Origin: Phanerodontia chrysosporium
Lineage: Eukaryota > Basidiomycota > Agaricomycetes > Polyporales > Phanerochaetaceae
Direction: 5' to 3'
DNA: 64,000 nt
Assembly (NCBI GenBank): GCA_001910725.1
Contig: MJGA01000029.1
Coordinates: 248,001 to 312,000 of the forward strand
Shown here: positions 30,442 to 42,515 of the stretch, piece by piece
Numbering within the stretch: the stretch's first letter is position 1
How the letters are laid out: each line of letters starts with the position of its first letter
The notes under the pieces: model-generated
What the model saw: only the letters and a program-made list of their open reading frames with translations
What the model was told of the DNA's origin: nothing
The model's database searches: none
Position numbers and translations under genes: made by a program

Positions 30442-33400
30442 AGCGCAAGTGCTTTGACCTCCTCACCTATATAGACCATGTTTCTGGTCATGTTTCTGCC
30501 TCGCAGGCGCAGAAGAAGTATCAACGTAACGAGCTGAAATCCATGATATATGAGTATGGTATGCCAGCTCTCTTTGTAACATTTGCTAACGCACCTGCGA
30601 AGAGTCCACTTGTCATGTACCTTTGTGGAGTGCCGATAGATCTTGACAGTTATTGGGAGCAGATGCCTAGTTCCGACATAAGGAATAAGCTCATGGCATC
30701 TAATCCTGTCGCGTGCGCTCGTTTCTTCCATCACATGGTGAAGTTATTTATCACCGTAGTCCTTAAATTCGACTCTGATGCAGAAACTGGTCTGTTTGGA
30801 AAGACTGAAGCTTACTATGGTACTGTCGAATCTCAAGGCCGTCTTGCCCTACATCTTCACATGCTCATATGGATCTGTGGAAATTTTTCCGCACAGGAAC
30901 TTCGAGATAAGGTGTTGCAGAATGAAGATAGCTTCCGTGAAGAGCTCATAGCCTGGTTAGAGAGCTGCCAAAAGGGTGAATTCTCTACTGGCACATGTCA
31001 GCAGGTAGGGGAACGTCTCAAAACCCAGTATACCTCCACATCTAGTACTGCTTCTGATATTGCGAACTGGGATGCACAGAATAGTGAGGAGTGTGAGCAA
31101 GGTAAACTGCATGCAACTCTGAGACTTGCCAAGCCCCCACCTCAGTTGCATACTGAAGCTGAGCGAAGCCTATGGTACAAGGAAATGTTAGAAGAAGCAG
31201 ATGAGATTGTATATCGTTCTAACCTTCACACAAAGCGACACGATCGAGGTTGTAGGCGAACAGATGGACAATGTAGAGCACGGTTTCCGCGTGACCTGCA
31301 TCCATACACGTCTTTTGACGAAGTGTCTGGGGCTGTTATACTAAAGAAGCATGAGCCATGGATAAACACCTACAATCCAGTTTTGTCCTACCTCATGCGT
31401 TGCAATACAGATGTAACTTGTTTGCTATCTGGCACTATGGTTAAAGCGATTGTGGCCTATGTGACAGACTACATTACCAAAATGTCTTTGAAGACGCACA
31501 CCATCTTTGAGGTAGTGCGCTTAGTTCTTCAGCGTGAGGACAAAGCTATAGAAGTTGCACATCAAGCGGGATCAACGAGGGCACCTATGACTGCCCGTGG
31601 TCTAATATCTCGTGTTGTGAACAGTCTGACTGCAAAGCAGGAGATAGGAGGACCAATGGTCGCACATTACCTGCTAGGTAATCCTGATCATTATACAAAT
31701 CGAGAGTTTAAGGTCTTCTTCTGGAAGCCATATGTATCAGATGTTGAGGAGGCTTGGCAAGCTGAAGTAAACACACATCCAACTACGAGTTCAAATCCTA
31801 CATGTACATCTCAGCAATCTGATCGCTACATAGAGAAAGTTGTACTTACCAGACAGCGCAGCGGTATAACAGCCAAACGGAAGATTGATGACTACATATA
31901 CAGGCCGAATGAGCTAAGTCTTATGTCTCTGGAGGAGTACCTACGTTCCACCACTGTACGTCGTGCCCCTCGTACTAGCAAACAAGGAAGACGTACAGCC
32001 ATTACTGATGACTCTGAATATGATGCTGTACCTGATACCACTCATGACATGTCAGATGTGGAAGATCTCGATACAGAAGAGTCTACTTACTACCGTTTCC
32101 GTGATGGGCATCCGCAGGCTGATACACATGTTGTACAGAGACTTGCTCCTGTACGGTACCCTGTTCTTAACTATGTTGGCGGTATATTACCCAGGAAAGA
32201 TCGTGGAGATTCTGAGGAGTACTATCGCACTATGCTCACTTTGTTCAGTCCCAATGGGTGGAGATCAGGCACTGATCTTAAATCTGTGGGCGAGACTTGG
32301 GCACAAGCCTTTGAACGAACAATGTTCAATGAGCGACATTCTAAAGTTATGAAAAATATGAACTTGCTGTATGAATGTAAGGATGCAGCCCATGAGTTTG
32401 CGCGTGGACAAGCTACTTCATCTCGCGGCTCTGACATGCTTGAATCTTTGGTCGGTGCTGAAGCGGCGAAGTGCTTAAAGGAAGATATTCTCGCAGGAAA
32501 TACAACAGAGGAGCTTACAGAAGAAGATGTTTTACTGATGCTAGAGGCTGATTCTTCTGCTGAGTGCAGCAAAACTTTAGCACAACAGCTGGAAATGGAG
32601 CGTTATCGTACCGAACTTCAGTCTATGGACGCAGATGGCAGAACTTTGTTTGGTGTTGAAAGTGTAGCACATCCAGTTCCTGTTCCGTTTCAAAGTACCT
32701 ATGACGGCGAGTATTGGCGAGAGCATTTAAAACGCAGCAGAGATATTGTTCTACAAGAGAACAGAGATAAGCTAGCTGGTGTGTCAGCGACATCTTGCTC
32801 ATCTCAGTCTAATAGACCGTCTGTGAAGAAGCGTACACAAACTGTTAACAGTACGACGTACGTTGAAGATACCGTTCGAGAACTTGCATTAGACGAATTA
32901 CAAGATCGCACTGAGCAAAGCTGCGCAGTGACTGCTTCTTTGAGTACGGTATCCGACATGAATAATGATGCCCTGCGCTTGCTAGCATCTAGTGACCCAC
33001 AGTTTCTAATCGACACCGTCAGCACCAAGTTCACGTTGAATGACGAGCAAAAACGTGCATTCCGCATTGCAGCCACGCATGCAGCAGATGAAAACTCAAA
33101 GCCACTGAGAATGATTCTTGCTGGCCATGCTGGTACGGGGAAATCTCAGGTTATCAAGGCATTACTGTATTTCTTTGAGAAGCGACGTGAATCTCACCGT
33201 ATACTTGTAGTTGCCCCCACTGGAAGTGCTGCTGCTAACGTAGGTGGCTCAACGTATCATTCTGTTTTAGGCATTAATGGTCGCAGTTTAAAGGCAAGCA
33301 AAAGCACACTCACCGGTGTATACAATCGAACTAAGGACGTTAAGGTTATCATCTTGGACGAGTTCTCGATGTTAGGCTGCACCGATAACTACACCATCTG

Positions 33401-35885
33401 TGAAAGACTCAGTGTAGCATTCAACCTTCCCCTCGATGCGTACGCAGGCAAGCACATCATCATGGCAGGAGACTTTGCGCAGCTTCCACCTCCTGGTAAA
33501 GGTAAGTATGCCTTGTACTCAAGTAAGATTGGCTTACGCACCTCAGCAGGCAAGTTATCCACACAGAAGGCAAGCATCGGCAGAGCGCTGTGGCACTCGT
33601 TTACAACTGTAGTGATCTTGCGCGTAAGCATGAGACAGCGAGGGGAGTCAGCAGAAGATATAAAATTTCGTACTGCACTGTCCAATATGAGATACGCCGC
33701 TTGTACACCTGAAGATGTGCAGCTTCTAAAGAGTAGGGTTGTCGGGAACAGCCCGATGGCTGCTCATATTGGAGATCCTAGATTTCGAAACATCTCGATT
33801 ATTACGGCATTTAATCGACACAGAGATGTCATCAATGAGGTATCATGTGTGCGATTTGCAGCAGAAACTGGAGCAGAACTACATACCTTTCTCTCGCACG
33901 ATCAGTGGGCTGATAATAAACAACATGACTCTCTCCGTGACAAGCTGCGGTCGCTTCGTACAACATTGGATCCTAAACGAACCAGTAACTCTGTTACCGC
34001 AAGCTTTCAGAGATTGTTATGGGACTTACCGCCGAAGGATGCTTCACATACTGCTGGTAAACTAACTCTCTGCATGCATATGCCGGTTCTGTTAAAAACC
34101 AACGAGGCGACAGAGCTATGTGCGACAAATGGTGCAGAGGGCATCGTTGTTGGTTGGGATGTTCGCCGTGTGACAGAAGATGGTTCATATCTGAGTACTG
34201 TGTTCGTGAGGTTGACCGCTTCGCCTAGGCCAGTGCAATTGGAAGGCTTACCTCCCAATGTTATTCCTATTGCAACTGTCCGTGAACGCATTCAATGTAC
34301 CCTGCCGAACGGTCTGGATGTTCATATCTGGCGAGAGCAGGTGCCTTTGCTGCCAAATTTTGCCATGACAGACTATGCATCTCAAGGAAGAACACGTCCA
34401 TTCAATCCTGTAGATTTGAGAGGTAGTAGAACGCACCTTTCGATGTACACGGCCCTCTCCCGTAGCTCCACTTTGGATGGTACTCTCATTCTATATGACT
34501 TTGACGAGCGCAAGATTACCTGTGGTGCCAGCGAAGAGCTCAAGCGTGAGTTCCGTCAGCTAGAAGTACTTGACGACGTTACCCGGCTACGAGAAATGGG
34601 GCAACTGCCTTTTGACCTTGCAGACCTTCCTAGATCGCAGGTAATAGCTCTGTACCAGGAGTGGAGAGGAGCCTCTTACGTACATTCATTAGTGCACAAA
34701 GCTCTCGATTGGTCTGCTGATCCATGCAATGCATTAAACCCACTTTACACTCGACGTGGCACAGATACAAGTGAGCAGGTATGGCGCTTGGCAGAAGCTG
34801 CTGGTGGTGGACGAAAGCGCAAGGTATCAGCGTTAAGTGAGATTGAAGCTGTTTCTCAGAACATACCTCGAACATCTCATGTTGCTCTCAAGCAGCCTTC
34901 TGCTGTAGTCGTGGATGTTGCGCAACGTCCTCGGACGCCGCCTTCGAGCGCCCTGAGCACCTCATCAGTATTGACGCCGCCAGTTGGATCTCGCTGGGAC
35001 GCCGAAAACTGGAGTTGCGCATACGACGCTTTGTTCTCAGTTCTCTTCAACGCGTTCACTGAAGAATCTCGGTCTTCTGGTACCCATGCCCTGGAACAAA
35101 TTCACTCCCAGCTAGCCAATCGGTTAGTGCTTGAAGCTCTCTACGGTGGCTTTACACGCGTTGTGAACGACTGCACTCAAACTCTCGAAACTGTCCGTGA
35201 CAACGTGCGTGGTATCTTGTATACATTGTCGATGCAGTCCTTTCCAACTGGAAGATCCTTCACTGACTTAGATGCGCTTTGCAGAGTTGTTTTCGCGCTG
35301 AATACTCCTATGCTGTCTCGCGTATCGACTTGCCGATTTTGCGACCTCCTCTCTTCAGACACGGCATCTGTGCAAGCTCAGCATCAAAGCTGTGTAATAG
35401 TGGCCACCTCTCTTCTGTGGAACAACAGTTCTGACTTGCCTACTCTCGTAGGAACTCAGAACATCCTGTCTACCTTCTCCGTTCCGATCAACAACACGGA
35501 TTGCCGACGATGCAGGTCTATAGGTACAGTCTTCACCACCTCTCGCATTTATAACCCCCCTCCTCCATTCTTGGTATTCGAGATCCACTTGGATGACGTC
35601 GCTATGCCCCAGGTCTTCATTGATCAATGCCTCTCTTTGTTCGCAGACACTCAGACATTTGCGTATGACCTGTTTGGTGTCATATATCTAGCTAACAACC
35701 ACTTCACCTCTAGATATGTGGACATGCACCAGCGTGTTTGGTACTACGATGGTCTATCGCAACAAAGGCACTACACCTACGAAGAACACATTCAGCATGT
35801 TCGCCTCGCCAATACACCTCAAGGTGCTCGAGCATGTGCGATACTTTATAAATTATCACACCGGACTACTGCTACTACACTCTAA
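30442..35885 (+). pseudogene. Helitron Rep/helicase, 3' part with C-terminal protease-like domain
   Basis: Continues the Helitron protein in frame from the insertion point; the first ATG after it is at 30543, giving 1780 aa. The Rep region has YEYGMPALFVTFANA and the HUH-type QGRLALHLHMLIW (about residue 105), with the nucleophile region YVTDYITKMSLK. The PIF1-type helicase starts near residue 850: Walker A GHAGTGKSQ, Walker B VIILDEFSMLG, AGDFAQLPPPG and motif VI HLSMYTALSRS. The last 300 residues resemble a ubiquitin-protease fold: ENWSCAYDALFSVL (Cys codon 35016-35018), a CxxC pair (CRFCDLL, CRRCRS), NNHFTSRYVD (His codon 35700-35702) and VWYYDG (Asp codon 35748-35750). The frame is intact, so only the insertion inactivates it. 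Confidence 0.9.
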
Positions 35886-35907
35886 CACACAGATGATACG
35901 TAACCGT

Positions 35908-36937
35908 CTATCCTTCAACCATGGACGGGTCATCCTGATCGAACTCAAAGGTATCTCCAGGAGACGTCTGAGCCGCCTGTTTGATGACCGCCGCCTCACG
36001 CTGAGGAAGCAGCTGAATCACCCGACGAAGACGCATTCCAACTGTTACATGGAACCTCCCTTCCTTCATGTACGTCGTGATATCTATATTAGCCGCCACC
36101 TCAACGAAATCACCCTGCCGAAAGCGTTTGAAGTCGCAGCGCCGAACGGCCTTCTCGAATTGAAAGCCTAGCTGCAGCCTCTCGGTGATGCGCCACATGG
36201 AATCGACCTTGTCAGCCCAGCGCTCTGGGTCTTCGAGTACTGAAAGCTTGACCTTCGGAGCTGTGAGTACGGGCGATACCTGAAACTTGATCAGTACACC
36301 TTAAGTTGACGTATACAACCCCAGCTTACCTTGGTGAACACCCTCTTCTCGAAGCGCAGCTGGCTACCACTGTCTGCTGGACAGTCCCTGTTGAAGTGCT
36401 CAAGAACTAGGGCCTTGAGTCGTGTCAAACCATTGCACTGGGACGCAAAGGCAGGGTGACCATCGACTCCACACAACTGCACCATTTGAACAGCGCGTTG
36501 AGGTTGGTCTCGCCTGCCGCTCAAGTATCAATGACCGTGAATCTCGTATATTGCTTGTTTGCTCACCCGTTCCAGTTCCCGAAGGGACCTAGTCTTGCCT
36601 CCTCGATGAAGCCTTGAAATCTTAGCTCCACTTCACGCCTCATACTTTCGTTGGATACGTTCGGTGTCCGATAGAAGACAACTGATCGGCGACTTGGATC
36701 AGACGGACTGGCCCTCTTGCCGATATAACACCAGTCTTCTAAGGCATCGACAGTAGATGGTACTATATCCTGAGGCTTGAGAGTGGACTGAGGCTGGTCT
36801 CCTCGAGCGAGCACAGGTAGGCCCTTAGGCCAACTATCTCGGACGAGAGCGGTACCATCTGAAGAGCATCACATGTGAGCCCACATCATTCTAAGCGCAG
36901 AGTATTGGCCCTGACCTTCCAACATAAAGAGAGACAT
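35908..36937 (-). CDS. Unrecognised protein, possible Helitron accessory gene
   Basis: No family recognised. Exons 36916-36937, 36567-36858, 36330-36513 and 35908-36279 give 289 aa with consistent phases; start MSLFMLEDGTALVRD. The C-terminal half has alternating hydrophobic strands (FRQGDFVEVAANIDITTY ... FHVTVGMRLRRVIQLL) that could be an OB-like beta barrel. That would suit a single-strand DNA-binding helper, but this is inference. It is tail-to-tail with the Helitron gene, stops only 22 bp apart, and head-to-head with the gene at 37282, so it probably travels with the Helitron. Confidence 0.6.
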
Positions 36938-37281
36938 GATAGCAAGTAGGCAGTGTTTCGGGGGAAAGACGTGAACGTTCACAAACGCTGTCTTCGCTGC
37001 GCCCGTCCGAACCCAAATAAACTCTGGATTATATAAGCAGATTTCCTGCTTTGTCTCTCCGGTGAGCGGAGTCCCTCTTCATATGAACGATCGACGGGAG
37101 CGGTCACATTTGTAAGGCACCGCATTTCCATTTGCTCCACCGCATTGAAGAATGCCGGGGGCTCGTTTCAGACTCTGCCCAGCAAATCTCACGTAAGTTT
37201 TTTTTTTCCCTTGCAAATTTCGCGTATTTAACCCTTCAGGTTTGCGACCCTCCGGTTGCAGCCTCCACTCTTGTCTCTATC
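36938..37281. promoter_or_regulatory. Divergent intergenic region
   Basis: 343 bp between two head-to-head genes. Contains a T-run at 37199-37208 and pyrimidine-rich sequence before the ATG at 37282. Probably a shared promoter. Confidence 0.45.
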
Positions 37282-38639
37282 ATGGCACCAGCCACTCCAA
37301 CGAAAACTGCCAATAAGCGTCGTGCTGACGGTGACTCTGCCACTGTGGGCAGCCCACCCAAGAAGACAAGGTGAGTGGTAATATTTCGATCATGCTACCT
37401 GCTCCCTGGCTCATACGTTCGCTTGTAAGGTCTCAAGACCAGAATGAGGTGCAGACTACTGAGTTAGCCCACGCTAACTCAACGCAGGAGACCGAAAGTG
37501 ATCTCAGTGTTCCTGGAACCGTGGTACGTCTCACACTCTGACATTCATGTCTTCTCGCCGATGTTTGCTCATCTCTCGCATAGACAGATGCCGCGACCTT
37601 AGAGAACACCGCCATCCAACATGCGCAGCCAACCGTCAGTCACGCCGCTCGCCCCCATCCCCTGCCTGTTGTCAGCGAGACACTTGTCGAGCAGCGACTC
37701 CCCCTTCAAGCCCTCACGCTTGGTGCGCAAGTTTCAACTGAGGTATAGTCATGTTCAAGCTGCTTGCTGTCTTCAGTATATGCTTACAAAAGTTGCTTCG
37801 GATAGGCTGCTGCTGTCATACCCACTTATCAAACTGTAGGCATCGCAGATCGGTCGTACTTCTCAGAGTACTATGTCACGCGCTTCAATAAGCTCCTCAC
37901 GTACGCCAACTCTGCTTGCTATGCCGTACAGCGTCTCCCTGCTTCTCTTGACTGGGGTCGTCCCGGTGCCGGAGCAGACAACAAAAGTGCCTACATGTGT
38001 GAGGTGGGCGGCACTAGAGAAGTCACCGTCTGGATCCTCGGCGAGTGGATCAGTGCGACTCGAAGGAACAAGAAGACGGGCACAATCTCGAAGCAGCTTA
38101 GTGCTGGGGTGAAGCCGTTGCTTGCCACTGACACAGCCTGGTGCGCCGACTTCCTAAGCAAGAAATCGATGCCCCCTCTTCGTACGTTCCATGTGTTTCT
38201 GCCAGTATCCTAGGCTTGACAAGTTTCAATAGCTCTGTCGCAGAACTACGCCGACGTCGGGGTGTGGGCAAGGTGCTGGTTACAGCTTAAGGACGTTCCA
38301 GCTTACGACGTACGTCGACAGACCATCGTCGTCATTATATTTACTGAATATTTACTCCTCTAGCACGAATCAGTAAACGCATTCCGCGAGTGCTATGACG
38401 CTCGGAACGGTCTCAAGCGCGGCGGAAACCACGAGTCTATCAGTGTCTCTGACATAGCCCAGAACGATGTAGTTCTGCTAGAGGCCAGGCTGCACCGCTG
38501 GCCGACTGGGTCAGCAAAGAGCAAGACTACTTGGACTACGTGGATGTCACAGCTTGAGCTCCGTAAGGTGTACCTCATCTGTGCAGTTCAACCCCTCCTT
38601 CAGGGTGACGCAGGCCCTGCAGATCAGGAGGAGATCTAG
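37282..38639 (+). CDS. Unrecognised protein beside Helitron
   Basis: No family recognised. Exons 37282-37370, 37430-37523, 37584-37742, 37806-38181, 38233-38309 and 38364-38639 give 356 aa with every phase consistent. The N-terminus MAPATPTKTANKRR is basic and resembles a nuclear localisation signal (KRR, PPKKTR). The core contains RSYFSEYYVTRFNKLLTYAN, GEWISATRRNKKTGTISKQL and WARCWLQLKDVPAYD. Its divergent partner and the adjacent Helitron suggest a mobile-element gene of unknown role. The start MAP.. is similar in style to the 12805-13665 gene but the rest is not obviously related. Confidence 0.65.
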
Positions 38640-38853
38640 GACTACTGCTACTCTGCCTGTCGGTGTGGATCGTTATATACCGTCCTCATGTCATGGTTTC
38701 CTCCTCCCTGACATGTACTATATACACCACACAATGCACGTTCTGTCTGCAGCATGGGCCCAGTGTGAACTCACCAAATTCTGGCTCGCTCGCGGATGAA
38801 AAAAGCCTAGACGAAAATTTCCCCCCTCGAATGAAAATTTTCGCTTGTTCATC

Positions 38854-38861
38854 TATAAAAA
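38854..38861 (+). promoter_or_regulatory. TATA box of F-box-like gene
   Basis: TATAAAAA about 70 nt upstream of the ATG at 38927. Confidence 0.5.
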
Positions 38862-38926
38862 GTCCATTTGAATATAAGACAAGACTCCTTCACTTCGTCT
38901 TCACGTCTCTATCACTTTCTAAACCG

Positions 38927-40229
38927 ATGGGTGACCATTTTCCTAGCGAACTGACAGATCTCATCATAGACGAACTCGCCGAAGATCCAACCTCTCTACA
39001 GCGCTGCTCTCTCGTGGCGAAGAAATTTGTCCATCGCAGTAGGACCCATCTATTCAGCACCATCAGTATTCGTGGCAATCGATCTACAGAAGACGTCACC
39101 CTGGCCGTATCAGCCTTTATCAAGAACTGCGCTCACATACTGCATCTCATCAAGCGTCTCGTCTTGCTGGGTGTCCCCTACGACCCAGAATGGTGGACGC
39201 CCTGCAAGCTCGACATGTGCACAATCCAAGAGTGCCTCTGCAAGATGACACAGCTGGATGAGCTCGTGCTCACTGGTATTTTTTGGTCAGATTGCATGCA
39301 CCCTGGCGGCTGTGCAAACGAGAGCGTACCAAGGCCCTTCAAACTTCTCTCTCTATCAAACGTACGAGCGTACACAGGCAGCCCTGCACCACTGTCCTTG
39401 TTGCGGGTTTCTTCGAACATAGACACCCTCGTGTTGTCAGACGTTCAGTGGTTCCCACACCGCGACATCCACTTCGACAGGCTGCTCACCATGCCCACCA
39501 GCCACTCCATGCAGGCGGTGCTCGTACGCTTCCCTTCTACTCGGGAAGGAATGGATAGCAATATGCCGTTCGCACCTTCGCTCTCTCGCTTGGCGTTACA
39601 CAACGTGGCACCTGAGCACGACAAGCAGATAAGCGACTATCTGTCTGGTGCACAACACTCCCTTACCTCGTTGGATTTGCTCCTCGCAAGACCGTATGAA
39701 AGTATGTCCCATTGTTCCATCTACAAAGGCACAGTTTTGACTGCGCCAATCAGGCTACAACGTGCAAGGAGACATTGTACCACGGACCTTAACAGTGCTC
39801 CGCTCATGCAATGTTCTTGTGAGCCTTCGCGTAGGCCTCGTCATGCCTCATGCGTTTGATGGGCCCGAAATGGACCTGCAGCGTGCACTTGTCAAAATAC
39901 TGGCAGCCGCATCGAAGACTGTACAAGACGTAACACTCACTTTCCTATGCCACGATGATGGAATACTAGACTTCGACGAATACCTAACACACCGGGTTAG
40001 CTGGAGCAAGATGCAGGACGAGCTGCTCAAGATGGGGAACCTGCGACGAGTCGAGGTGCACATAGGCACTGACAGTCCTATGTTCTGCTGCTTCCTCCCA
40101 GGCTGTGTTCTATCCCACGTGGAGCAGAATCTAGAAGACGTCAGAGCTACAGGTCAGCTCTTCGTTACTTATAAGGTGTCTAGCCCTCTCACCTGTGAGA
40201 TACTCTGCAGTGCATTGTTGTCGACGTAA
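38927..40229 (+). CDS. F-box-like / leucine-rich protein
   Basis: The N-terminal F-box-like segment FPSELTDLIIDELAEDPTSLQRCSLVAKKFVHRSRTHLF would contact Skp1 in an SCF complex. The rest has irregular leucine-rich segments (LIKRLVLLGV, LDELVLTGIF, SLSRLALHNV, LTSLDLLLA) as in agaricomycete F-box families. Exons 38927-39701 and 39754-40229 give 416 aa; the intron (gtatgt ... caatcag) restores the phase. It is distinct from the three related F-box genes at 11.2, 46.3 and 62.6 kb. The substrate is unknown. Confidence 0.75.
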
Positions 40230-40380
40230 CAGCACGCTGCTTCAACTCCCTGTGAACACGTTACACGCTTTACCTTCTGGTACTTGACGGCTTGGACCAT
40301 CTTCAACACTTCTATTGTATATACGCTGTCGATAGTCTCAATGGCTACTCGCGAGAGAGAGAAGTACTTCGCTGCTCACG

Positions 40381-41258
40381 GCGAACATGCCACCCGAGGT
40401 GACGCCAGACTCTGAGGTGGTGGAAGCGCCCGACAACATCCATTTAAAGATTAGAATTGTTGGGGATTATTGTGTCTAGAAATGGCATAAACGGACTATT
40501 GGACCAATAGGCCACCCCAGGAAATACTCCATATGGCTGAGAAGTGAGCATAAAACGACTCCCGAGCCTAGACTGACGACACCACACCACCGGCACATTA
40601 GCGCCTGCCGTTCCCGGTTAGAAGACTCACAAAAGTTTCAAGTCTGTACTGTACTTACTACACTTTCTTGCGAATACTCATAAACCGGGAATCGGTCAGC
40701 GCGCGAAGCGAACTGCGCACAAGTTACAGTTCGTATCAGGACGTCCCACGTGGCCATAAGGCTTCGGCGTCTCTGTCTCTGCGCGTCTTCAAGCTTCAAT
40801 CCTTGCGTCCCCGCCTTCTCTGCATGCGTTCTGTCGTGCCATGTCCCCCTAGGCTGATTTTCTCTCTCAAAGTTGCACTGTATATCTGTTATTCTTTTGC
40901 CTCCGCAACAGATGGAAGTTCCATACCGCTCTCAGCGAACATGCCACCCGAGGTGACGCCAGAGCCTGAGGTATTGGAAGCGCCCGACAACATCCATTTA
41001 AAGATCAGAATTGCCAAGAATTCTTCTATCCAGAAATGGCATAAACGGGCTATTGGACCAATAACCCACCCTAGGAAATATCACATTTGGCTACGAAGTG
41101 AGCATAAAAAGACTTCCGAGCCTACAGTGACCGCGACGCATTAGCGCCCGCCGTCCACAGTTGCAAAAGTCACAAACTTATCAAAACTGTACTACTATAC
41201 CTTGCAAATACTCACAGCCCGGGAATCGGTCAGCACGCGATAGCGAACTGCGCACAAG
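40381..41258 (+). repeat. Direct duplication of a 320-340 bp unit around a dispersed block
   Basis: Both units begin gaacatgccacccgaggtga, share acaacatccatttaaaga, ggaccaata and gtgagcataaaa, and end gggaatcggtcagc ... gcgaactgcgcacaag. They are diverged by many substitutions. Between them, 40721-40937 is related to 17857-18060. Confidence 0.7.
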
Positions 41259-41309
41259 TGTGGCCGCCGAATTTGGCAGGACTCAACAAGCGCCCCAGCC
41301 AGCCGCCGC

Positions 41310-41460
41310 GGGTGGTGAACTTCACGCTTTGCGAGGGTGAATTCGTGCGGGGTGAAAATCACACCTCTTTCACCACTCACTCCCTTGTCACCCTCTTACG
41401 AGGGGGTTAAGGGTCACATTCAGCCCCAGTAGGGGTGAACATCACCCCTTTTCGGGTTCA
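41310..41460. repeat. Second cluster of GGTGAA/TTCACC palindromes
   Basis: Motifs include ggtggtgaacttcac, ggggtgaaaatcacacc, tttcaccactcac and ggggtgaacatcacccc. Same style as 12410-12545, at the opposite edge of the transposon island. Confidence 0.6.
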
Positions 41461-42465
41461 CAGTGTACCGAGTGCTCTAATGAGGCACCCTGCGGCAAGC
41501 CACGATGGAAGCACCCTCGAATATTCCGCCGGGCTTCGTGATCGTAAGCTCTCGAACATAGGTTCGTGTATACGCCGATTCTTGAATGAGAACTATGTTT
41601 AGCTTCTCTCATTGCAGACACAGCGGAGACTGCTGAAGAGCCGGGCGCGCTTCAATGCTGAGGGTAAATGCCGCAATTAGCCTGTAAGTAAAGGACATAA
41701 GGTTATATTCCTTACATTGGCGTTTAGAATGTAACTAAAGTAAGTAAGGACAGCTACCAGTAGCTTACCGACTTTCTTACTCGTCTTTGTTTGAGCCATT
41801 ATGCGCCATCAGCGCGTTAACTTTCTCCGACCGGTGCCATCACTTTACTCAGAGTCCTCACAACCTCCACCTAAGCAGTCATGCTCAGAAACTCACGTAG
41901 ACAGACCACTGCACGCATCCGCAAAGGGAGAGGCGCACCTTCCTCCGACAGCGTTAGACGGACGATGTCTTCATCATCCGTACGGCATCCTCGGGCCATC
42001 CAGAAAGGTTGCAGAGGTCGATGACCCCACATGAAGAGACTGCTGGTACGTGAGCCATGACGCAGCTGGTGCTGCGTGTACGTACACATTTCAATATTTC
42101 GGGTGCTGACTCAATCATAGCACGCCGGTGAACCTGAATCCTATGCAAAGCCGTTGATTCCCGGTCAACTATTATGTCTGACTACCTTCTGTGTTCCAGT
42201 ATTGCACTGTTGGCACTGTTGGAGAAAAACAGGTATGCCGTCGATATGCATTGATAAATCGCAACACGAACCCTGATGTTGGCCAGAGTCGAGTCCTCGA
42301 TGCACCATATTGTGCCTACACACGCCGCATACCTGCTCAGGAAGCGACATACGCTCTGGACCTACGCCAGTGCTGCCGCTGTCTTGGCAGAGCTTGATGT
42401 GTACCACGCTTGATGTCGACTTGGCACTATGCTGTGTCTTATACACCATCAAGTGGCGGGGGACG

Positions 42466-42473
42466 TATAAAAG
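42466..42473 (+). promoter_or_regulatory. TATA box of AAA copy 3
   Basis: TATAAAAG 43 nt upstream of the codon at 42516. Confidence 0.6.
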
Positions 42474-42515
42474 CTATATCGACGTCTCGATGAAGTCCTC
42501 ATCGCATCACCCACC

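Larger units (their letters stand above)
21438..35885 (+). mobile_element. Helitron (Rep/helicase), split by an LTR retrotransposon
   Basis: Rolling-circle transposon. The Rep/helicase gene is 21438-23343 plus 30442-35885, interrupted by the retroelement 23344-30436 and one copy of its CTCTG target duplication. Removing both restores one open frame of about 2450 codons. The genes at 35908-38639 may also belong to the element. The 5' TC and 3' CTRR ends were not located. Confidence 0.85.
40230..42515. other. Repeat-rich region without supported gene
   Basis: Contains a duplicated unit (40381-40720 and 40938-41258) separated by a block related to 17857-18060, a second GGTGAA cluster (41310-41460) and the promoter of AAA copy 3. 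The frame at 40939-41141 (MPPEVTPEPEVLEAPDN..) is open in one copy only, so it may be a gene fragment. Confidence 0.55.

Noticed and set aside
30336..30734. Minus-strand frame across the 3' LTR and Helitron junction
   Set aside because: Antisense to the Helitron coding frame; its end repeats inside the 5' LTR as well.
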